Origin: Sciurus carolinensis
Taxonomy: Eukaryota > Chordata > Mammalia > Rodentia > Sciuridae
Assembly (NCBI RefSeq): GCF_902686445.1
Contig: NC_062224.1
Coordinates: forward strand, 46,561,156-46,625,155
Length of the DNA stretch: 64,000 nt
Direction of reading: 5' to 3'
Positions 56,862 through 64,000 of this stretch are shown here, in pieces. Within the stretch, counting starts at the first letter, position 1. Each line of letters opens with the position of its first letter. Under the pieces are notes generated by a model. It searched no databases and was not told the DNA's origin. It saw nothing but the letters and a program-made list of their open reading frames with translations. The translations under genes and the position numbers were made by a program.

Positions 56862-57229
56862 TGCATTAGTCAACTTTCCATTGCTGCAACAAAATACCTG
56901 AGAAAATCAACTTATAAGAAGGAAAATTTTTTTTCAGCTCAGGGTTCAGAGGTTTCAGTCCAAGGTCACTTGGCTCAGTTGCCTTTGGATCTGTAACAAA
57001 GCAGAGCATGAGGCAGAGGAAGACTGCCTCATAGTAACCAGGAAAGAGAGAGGTGGGAGGGCTGGGGATCCTGACATCTCCTTCAAGGGCACACCCCAAA
57101 TGACCTAACTTTCTTTCCAGTAGGCCCTACCTCCTGAAGGCTCCACCACCTCTCAACAGTACCACAGGTTGGCAACCTGTGTTTAGTATCAGGGTCTTCA
57201 GGGGACATTTAAGATCTAAATATAATACA
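56862..57229 (-). mobile_element. ERVL-MaLR LTR remnant, reverse
   Basis: The plus strand starts tgcattagtcaactttccat and ends aagatctaaatataataca. It carries caacaaaatacctgagaaaa, tcagaggtttcagtccaagg, gaccta and ccaccacctctcaacagtac. This is the MaLR order with a deletion near its 5' end. No clear 5-bp duplication is seen. Confidence 0.78.
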
Positions 57230-57510
57230 CACATAACAATTACATATGGGGAAGGATGTACAATGTGATTAAAGTAGATGCCTAGCTATGGAGGACAAGT
57301 AAATTGCGGAATATATTGATGGTCTCTCATTTATTGCAAGAAGGTCCATGACCTTGGATCCAAGTTCAAACTCAGACTCCACTGTGTATTGTTTGACCTC
57401 CTTTAAGATACTTAACCTACCAAGACTTCTGCTTAATAAGACAGTGCTGATTGAAAGAGGGAGGAAAGCCAAGCCCTCAGCACAGGGCCTGGGAAATAGC
57501 AGCAGGTTTC

Positions 57511-57533
57511 AGCAGCGGCGGCGGCAGCAGCAC
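57511..57533. repeat. Short CAG/CGG trinucleotide tract
   Basis: The stretch agcagcggcggcggcagcag mixes CAG and CGG units and is unusual in this A/T-rich setting. Confidence 0.85.
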
Positions 57534-57544
57534 CCCACCAAGGC

Positions 57545-57685
57545 TTCAGTGCTTGTCTCCATTACATCTGGAATGCGCTTCCATCACAGTACCTATGCTT
57601 ATTTTCTTCAGCTGTTATCCCAACTGTAAGCTCTGTGAGGGCCGGCTTCACTCTACAATGTACTGTCACCACCAAGAATGTGAGA
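57545..57685 (+). repeat. L2 3'-end fragment
   Basis: The order tctggaatgcgcttccatca, cccaactgtaagctctgtga, gggccggcttcactctacaa matches the L2 3' end. Confidence 0.6.
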
Positions 57686-58163
57686 AGATGTCCATGCACA
57701 TTGCTCACACCTATACACACGTGCATACATATGCCAGGTGGCTGAGAAATGTTAGCTGAACAAATGAGAGATGAACAAACAGTCTGAGCACTTTCGTTTC
57801 TATATAATTCCAATCTCAAGAACCTTCCTCCGGTTGTTGTTATAGATAGGCAACTTGACTATGTTAACTGAAGTTGGTGGTCACATCCAGATTCCATGCC
57901 CAGCAGCCACCAGTTAAAGAACATCGCTGAACCGAGTATCCATTGGTCAGACTATGGTATAGTCCATACTGAAACATCAGTTCTTATCCCAGTGTTATAA
58001 ACAGAGTCCCATCTCTACTAGAGCAAGAAAACTTTGTGTAATTGAGAAATTAAAGAAACAAATTTAATTTGGACATAGGTAAGTTCTTTTACTTTTTTTA
58101 TGACTTGAAAAAAAGTAAAGCAAGGATAAATTTTAATTAGGTAAATATTTCTCTCTTTCTTAT

Positions 58164-58165
<2 letters not shown>
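57686..58165. other. Unique-looking noncoding DNA
   Basis: No gene or repeat body is recognised. Confidence 0.5.
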
Positions 58166-58195
<30 letters not shown>

Positions 58196-58202
58196 ACACA
58201 TA
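58166..58202. repeat. (CA)n microsatellite
   Basis: About 17 CA units with one interruption (cacatacacacaca). Confidence 0.95.
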
Positions 58203-58218
58203 CTAGAAAGAGCAATCT

Positions 58219-58367
58219 TCATGAGACCCTGTCTTAAAATAAACATAAAAAATAAAATGGGCTGAGGATGTGGCTCAGTGGTTAAACACCCCTAGGTTCA
58301 ATACCTGGTACAAGAAAAAAAAAAAAAAAAAAAGAAGAGAAAAAGAAAGAAAAAAAGAAAAACAGAA
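58219..58367 (+). mobile_element. 5'-truncated B1-dID SINE with perfect duplication
   Basis: It begins inside the B1 part (tcatgagaccctgtcttaaa), then has the linker and a full ID part (gggctgaggatgtggctcag, taggttcaatacctggtaca) and a long A-rich tail with aaag units. The 14-bp flanks agaaagagcaatct at 58205-58218 and 58368-58381 are identical, so the truncation happened at insertion. Confidence 0.93.
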
Positions 58368-58682
58368 AGAAAGAGCAATCTCTTGTTCACTGCCCAGATG
58401 GGAAGTCTCCAGAGTGCATGATCACAGCCAAGCCCATTAGCAGCCACTGCTGTCCTCCCTGCAGCCTCTGCTACAGGGCAGAGCATTCAACATCCAGACC
58501 ATCAATTCCTGATACTGGGCATAACCCTCTCTCTTCATGGCTTGGGGTAAAAATAAAGATTCCCTAATCAGGGTCAATCTGACAATGATTTCCTAAAACT
58601 TTTCTCCAGTATATGATTCTGAACACAGGATCATGGTTAGGACATATCCCTGACAACCTTATAAACAAAAGGACTCAATACA
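58368..58682. other. Unique-looking noncoding DNA
   Basis: No gene or repeat body is recognised. Confidence 0.5.
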
Positions 58683-58684
58683 GT

Positions 58685-58893
58685 CTTTTTTTTTTTTGGG
58701 GGGGGGGGTTCCTGGGATTGAACCCAGGGGTACTTAACCACTGAGTCACATCCCCAGCCCCTTTTTATTTGGAAACAAGGTCTTGCTAAGTTGTTTAGGA
58801 CCTTGCTAAATTGCTGGCTTTGAACTTGTGATCCTCCTGCCTCAGACTCCTGAGTCCCTGGGATTATAGACATGTGCCACTGTGCCTGGCTGA
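58685..58893 (-). mobile_element. B1-dID SINE, reverse
   Basis: A T run and a run of 11 G are followed by the reverse ID part (ctgggattgaacccaggggt, cactgagtcacatccccagc). The reverse B1 part (caaggtcttgctaagttgtt, gctttgaacttgtgatcctc, ccactgtgcctggctgag) follows. It is near full length. Confidence 0.92.
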
Positions 58894-60242
58894 GTAAGTC
58901 TTAATATGACAAATTGTTCATGACTTATGCAAACCCAGACTGGCCACAAAGCACACACTCCCTCCCCAGATTCACCAGAAATATAATTTGAAGGAGGAAA
59001 AAAAAGAGGGAGAGAGAGAGCACAAACAGTAATTCTGCTCTGTGTGTGTAAAATTTCCATTTGTAAAGAAAAGGTTATTCAAAATAAGCTTACATTCCAG
59101 TCACTTTCAGGTACTGCCATGTGAAAGGAAAGCCAAAATAAATTTCAATCTTCCCCAAAGTTCAACTCTTTAAATGACCTGACCTGACCAGTTTCAAAAC
59201 GGGTGTATCCAAGTTTCAATTCCAAAGAAGTATTTTGAAAAGCAAAAGTTCCCTCGAAATAAAAACTTTGAGGGTGTATATAATGTAATAATTATACTAA
59301 ACTCAGGTGACAGCCAAATGGGATCAACTCAGGACAAAGGCAGAAGGGTCTACAAATTGTTGGAAAAATAAAGGGAAAAGAATATACCTATTAAGAAGCA
59401 CTGTCAAAAAAGGGGAAAGAAGGAAGGGAAAGAAGAAAGAGCAGAACAGCCTGGAAAGAAACAAAGCCATGCATTGGAAAGCCTGGGAAACTGTGGATAC
59501 AAAAGGTCAGCAGCGCTGGGAGCAAAAAGGGGGCAGCAGAATCAGCCAAAGCAAAGGCAGACAGAAGTAACCAGAAAGGACAGTTGGGGGTGGGGGAAAC
59601 TTACCCCAAGTCAAGAACAGGCTGGATAGTGGGGGGAAGCAATTAAACACCCATGACAGATGGAGATAAGGGCATCCAAGGCAAATACGTCCCTAAGACG
59701 CTTGAAACCTTAGACTGCAGGGAGGTGGCCAGGCAGCAGCAACCAGGGACAGGAGGGGCAGAATGTCAAAGGGAAGACAAAGGGTCCTAGAATGAAAAGA
59801 AAGCAGCCTACATTTGGAGGTGTGGAGGAGGTCCACTAGGTACGTGCAGGGAGCAGGACTGCAGCTGCACAATGAACACTAGAGCTATCCTAAGCAAAGG
59901 AGGGGCTGGGCTCTCTGTGGCTGCACCCACAAAGCTCATCATCATCTTCCTCCCGTGGTAAAATAAATGGCTACTGTTTCTAAACTCTAAGGTGTACGAT
60001 GCTGAGGGGACACCACAGTCACCATTTCCAGGGGGCGATGGCCCATTTTCCAATAGTCCTTCTGCAGAAAGGACAAGACAGGTTAACTTTGACCTTCTGT
60101 CTGTGTCTGACACCATCAAGAATTCTGTAGCATCCCAAACCATTAAACTGGAATAAACTACCTGATGCTTAAATATGAAATTGTCACTGAAAGGAGATAG
60201 GCTAGTTGAGGAAGGAGGATGGGTCCCAAGGCCACGTAAGGC
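58894..60242. other. Unique-looking noncoding DNA
   Basis: No repeat body is recognised. A minus-strand frame of 156 codons (59808-60278) runs partly into a GT-rich repeat and has no known domain. A plus-strand frame at 59307-59570 is lysine-rich from purine-rich DNA. Confidence 0.45.
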
Positions 60243-60312
60243 CTGTGTGTGCATGTGCATGTGCATGTGCGTGTGCATGTGTGTGTGTGTGTAGGTGTAT
60301 GCAGGTGTGTGT
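60243..60312. repeat. (TGTGCA)n/(GT)n microsatellite
   Basis: Hexamer units gtgcat/gtgtgcat are followed by GT units and tgtaggtgtatgcaggtgtg. Confidence 0.93.
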
Positions 60313-60564
60313 TAACAGAAAGGAGGGAGGCATGTGTTAGAAAGATGGCAGCTGTGCATTTGAGAGACAAGACTTAGAAACATAACAGGATAAGAGAACA
60401 ACTGTACTGTGCAGAGAAGTGTAATGAGAGATTTATCCCAGGGAATGCACCCAGTAAAAAACCAGGAAGATCCGTTACAGTCAGAGCAAGCACAAGAAGT
60501 CTTAGGAACCAGTGACTTTTTAACCTTTTTTTTTTTAATGTATATTTTGACCCTTCCAACATTT
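60313..60564. other. Unique-looking noncoding DNA
   Basis: No gene or repeat body is recognised. Confidence 0.5.
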
Positions 60565-60792
60565 AGCCAGGGAGAGTGCTGAATTCTGAGTCAGGAGATA
60601 TAAGTTCTGGCCTAGCCTAGGCCCAGTTATCAACTGTAGACTTAGTTTCTTCTTCTGCAAAATGGAAACCCCAGGTCACCAGCTGTAGGAACCTAATGGG
60701 GTTCTTGAGAGTCTCAAATGAAAATGGCAGTAAAAACCAACTGAAAACTGAAACACTGTAAAAATCTGTTATTAATGTGCTAGAGGGATAAA
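60565..60792 (+). repeat. MIR SINE remnant
   Basis: The order aattctgagtcaggagatat, tagtttcttcttctgcaaaa, tggaaacccc, ttgagagtctcaaatgaaaa is a recognisable MIR in plus orientation. Confidence 0.7.
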
Positions 60793-61504
60793 GTAGAAGA
60801 TACATGAATGTGTAGAAGGAGCCCAGAGGGGATTAAAGGGCTTAGAATTGTGGGTCCAACTCAGCAACTCTGAGTCACTAGGGGATCTGAAGCAATAGCA
60901 GTTTCCAGAACAAGGGCCCCTTAGAGTTAGATGAGATTCAGAGTCAGAGGGTTTTATACATGTCCAAGTGATTATGGTTTATTTTATAACCTCTTCTAGA
61001 ACAAAGGGGATTGAAGCAGACTGAATCCCAATAAAGGACTGTGATTTATGCTGTAGCTACCAGAGGGTCATTTATTCACAATTCACAATAAAGAGGAACA
61101 ATGCAAGATGTCTTATAGTGCTGGGCAGGAGTGGGGAGACGCAAAGACTGAGGTGAGACAGGTGTCTTTACAGGAATTCAAGACCTTTAAGTACAGGTAC
61201 TCAAAATTTGATACACCATATAATGCCTCTTCTGTCTTACTGTACCCAGGCTCTCCTCCTTGATTTTTACTGGCACATAAGCTTGCTGAACTCTGGCTTT
61301 ATTTGAGTTGACATGATTACAGCACTGTTCTGAAAACAAAGAGGTGCGTGAAGGGGCATAATCACAAAAAGGGCCTGCCTCTACTACAGTCCTCACAGTT
61401 TCCCTGTTGTTTATGTCTGCTGTTCCTGAACTGGGCACCCAATCGGGCTGGGCCCAAACCTCTTCCATCTTCACATGTTCCTCAGGCCTGTCACCTTGTA
61501 AACA
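60793..61504. other. Unique-looking noncoding DNA
   Basis: No repeat body is recognised. The minus-strand frame of 95 codons at 61187-61474 has no known product. Confidence 0.5.
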
Positions 61505-61529
61505 CTCAACATTTGCCTGGCTGACTTAA

Positions 61530-61634
61530 ACCAAACAGCCAGATCACCTTGGGTAAGTAACAGCTTTTTGGAAATTCAAGTTCTCTCACTGCCAAAACAA
61601 GAAGCATGGCCAGAGTACCTTCCAGCCCTGACTA
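61530..61634 (+). repeat. MIR fragment (tentative)
   Basis: The words gatcaccttgggtaagtaac then aagttctctcactgccaaaa then gagtaccttccagccctgac follow the MIR 3' half. Confidence 0.5.
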
Positions 61635-61704
61635 ATGCAAAAGAACTTCCATGCAATAGAAGTATTACATGCAATAGAAGTATTCCGTGCAATAGAAGAA
61701 TGTA
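61635..61704. repeat. 18-bp minisatellite, three to four units
   Basis: Units start at 61651, 61669 and 61687, each close to atgcaatagaagtattac. A diverged, shorter unit (atgcaaaagaacttcc) precedes them at 61635-61650. Confidence 0.9.
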
Positions 61705-63295
61705 TATTACTAAACCTGATTCGTAGGGTAAAACATTTTTTAAAAATTTAATGTCAGATCCATTCCTTTACTAATTAATGAACTATAAAAGCTACCTAGG
61801 TTTTAAGTATAGAAAAACTGTAGACAGGCTGGTTATCCTAACCATTAAAAAAAAATCAATTTAAAAAAATGTTAATTCTGACATTTCCTTTTAAATCTTT
61901 TCCTCTCGACAGACTCTATCTGTAATAACATTGACATAACAGAAACAAACAAGGACTATTTACAATGGCTACAGTTTAACAAAGGCTCCTGGATTTTTAC
62001 CTTCCTTGGTTACTGAACAAAAGCAGCAAATGTAAGTACAGTTGCCCTAGCAGCTGGCAAGTTCTCTCCCATAAGAGAAGAAGTTGTGGAACAGCTGGGG
62101 AATGCAAGATGCTTTTGAACAAGCTGCTATGTGATCCAAAATAACGCTGCCTGTTTATCTTCCCTACAAAGGAAGCGACAGCCCAGAGCAGGTCTGGCGC
62201 ATGCCCAGCAGCTGCTTCTGACTTCACAGTGGGAGCACAAGTGGCTACAAATGGAGCAAGATGCACAAAAGGGGGGCTCTTGCTCCTAACCCTTTACAGG
62301 CTGCCAAGTAGTTACACACTCAGCTCACTTTCCAGGGTGGGAGAAAGCTGCATTTCATATCCAAATGTCAACCCTATGTAATGATGATCCTTCTCTTACT
62401 CCCATCTGTACAGTAAACAGAAAGATAACTTTTACCAAAACTATACCATCGATTGTTTAACATACTACATAGTTTCTAGTGCTCTGGTCCATAATTGATC
62501 ATTTAAAATATAAAAAGCACAAAGTTCAGAATTATAAAATAGTGAAAATGAAAATTATTTCTCCACTTATGTTTCATGAATTGAAAACCTTTCAAGTGTT
62601 TTCACACATGAAATAGTCACATTGGTTGTGCCCTAGTTGTTCAGCTTAAGTGATCTGTACCTCATTCTGTTACTGTTAGTTTAGCAATTTTCTAATCAAA
62701 CGTAATTTACTCTATTTCAGCAAATATTTTTGAAATGTTACATATCAAACTCTCTTTCCCCCTCTGTCAACTTGGTGGCTCACCTTTAAGCAAACTTTCA
62801 GAAAATATTCTATTTTCCAAGATGGTTCTTCTTTCCAAGTTTAAGCCAGTACAGTTTTCACAGAAGCAGATAATTTTTTAGTAGTGTAGATGGCTAATCA
62901 ATCAAAAAAGAGAATACTTGCTTCATTTTCTATATGTAGTTGAGGTTTTAGTTGATTTTGTTAATGTCCTGCCATCTTAGTCATTTGGACACTGACTTTA
63001 AATTTAAAAAGGAAAGGGAAATGGCTGGAGGGGCAGCCACAAAATTACACAGTGGCAAAAGCAGGAGGAAAGCCCTACAGTCACACAGTCTCTTGTAAAT
63101 TCCTTCAGCAAACTTTCCCATCACTATTAACCTCTTCTACCACGCTCAACTTGCTGACAAAAGAGGAGGAAATCCCTAACTGTACAAAATTGCAGTCATG
63201 ACGAAAAATAATGAGTTTGGGCATCTTACTTTACTTCTCCAGATGAATAGTGGAAGGGAAAAAAGTAGGAGTCTATTCTTAAACAACACCATTAT
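61705..63295. other. Unique-looking noncoding DNA
   Basis: No gene or repeat body is recognised. A less A/T-rich patch at 62030-62290 stands out from its A/T-rich surroundings and has no repeat words. Confidence 0.45.
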
Positions 63296-63299
63296 TCGT

Positions 63300-63535
63300 T
63301 AACATGTGTTGATCAGCTACTATGTGCTAGGCACTGTGCAAAGTACCTTATGTGGATTGCCTAATTCAACTCCTGCACTTGAAATCAGGAAGCACCATCA
63401 TTATCCCCTTTTTAAAGGAAGAAAGTGAAGCTCAGAGAGGTTAAGCAATTGTCTAAGGTTACAGAGCAATAAAGGGTGCTTGAACCCAGTCATTCTGACT
63501 TCAGAGGCTTGCCTTACTCATCATGCCTTCCTATC
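63300..63535 (+). repeat. MIR SINE, well preserved
   Basis: The order tactatgtgctaggcactgtg, catcattatccccttttta, gaagctcagagaggttaagc, tgtctaaggttacagagcaa, cttgaacccagtcattctga follows the MIR consensus over most of its length. Confidence 0.92.
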
Positions 63536-64000
63536 TCCAGGAATGGCAGGGCAGTAGGACATTCTGAGTCCCAGATTGTCATTCCAAAGTTTCAAACCTC
63601 TTTCTTTGAGGCAATACATTTTAAATAATAGTCATAATACCAAAATCCCATATGTTAAGCCTGAGCTCCATGTTGCATAGAGGATATATGGATTACGCAT
63701 ATTCCTAGACCCTCAGAAGTAATTCAGGGGGGTTAACATATCGGTTAGCAAGGTTGTCTGTTATTTCCAAAGAGACTTCACTTAATTTTAAACACACAGT
63801 CAGCACAGTGGCAATATCCCACACAGGGCAAGAAACTGCAGCTCCTTGCAACAGGGAAGGTAAATTGAGCTCTAAGCTGTTGGAGTTCCTGAGTCCAAGC
63901 TCACCTGCCTAATGAGATAGCACACAAAGCAAAGGGCAGCTATTTCTGACTCTCTTTGGAAGTGTCACATATTTCTAAAGATTTTTAGAAGGTGGTTTTT
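63536..64000. other. Unique-looking noncoding DNA
   Basis: No gene or repeat body is recognised up to the window end. Confidence 0.5.

Noticed and set aside
59808..60278. 156-codon open frame, minus strand
   Set aside because: The amino end is translated from a GT/TGCA microsatellite (HMHMHTQ-type peptide) and the rest has no known domain.

Overview
This window is mammalian nuclear DNA, most likely from a squirrel-family rodent (Sciuridae, such as a ground squirrel or marmot). The evidence is the young repeat content. There are many tRNA-derived ID elements and several dimeric SINEs that join a B1-like (7SL-derived) monomer to an ID monomer. That B1-dID layout is known from squirrels, dormice and the mountain beaver. 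ERVL-MaLR LTRs are also present, some with readable 5-bp target-site duplications. Older layers are MIR, L2, L1 and Tigger/hAT MITEs shared by mammals. Repeat names are from memory of consensus sequences; no database search was possible.

I found no confident protein-coding gene, tRNA gene, rRNA gene or CRISPR array. The longest open frames (about 160 codons) look like chance or low-complexity frames. The best exon-like signal is a 93-bp minus-strand block at 11211-11303 with a very good splice acceptor and donor. It would encode 21 residues and then a stop, so it may be a last coding exon, a spliced 3' UTR exon or a lncRNA exon. Weaker minus-strand candidates lie at 4178-4326 and 20639-20692. 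The window therefore looks intronic or intergenic.

Layout: 1-7.2 kb is mostly unique DNA with two B1-dID SINEs. 7.2-9.8 kb is a minus-strand L1 relic broken by a SINE and by a second old repeat. 9.8-18 kb has ID, MIR and hAT pieces, two Tigger MITEs and a GAA tract. 18-24.3 kb has an L1 3' end, an LTR nested in an LTR, an hAT MITE, a Tigger MITE and an ERVL-like LTR. 24.3-36 kb is unique DNA with IDs, microsatellites, a possible Z-DNA tract and a GGAT tract. 36-46 kb has a solo LTR with intact duplications, IDs, a Tigger piece, a recent-looking 173-bp tandem duplication and an hAT relic. 46-54 kb is rich in SINEs and has a plus-strand L1 relic interrupted by a Tigger-like element, plus an unexplained pair of direct repeats. 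54-64 kb has a long purine tract, an LTR, SINEs, MIRs and an 18-bp minisatellite.

No set of genes working together can be inferred. The most informative content is the insertion chronology recorded by nested repeats and the splice-flanked candidate exon.
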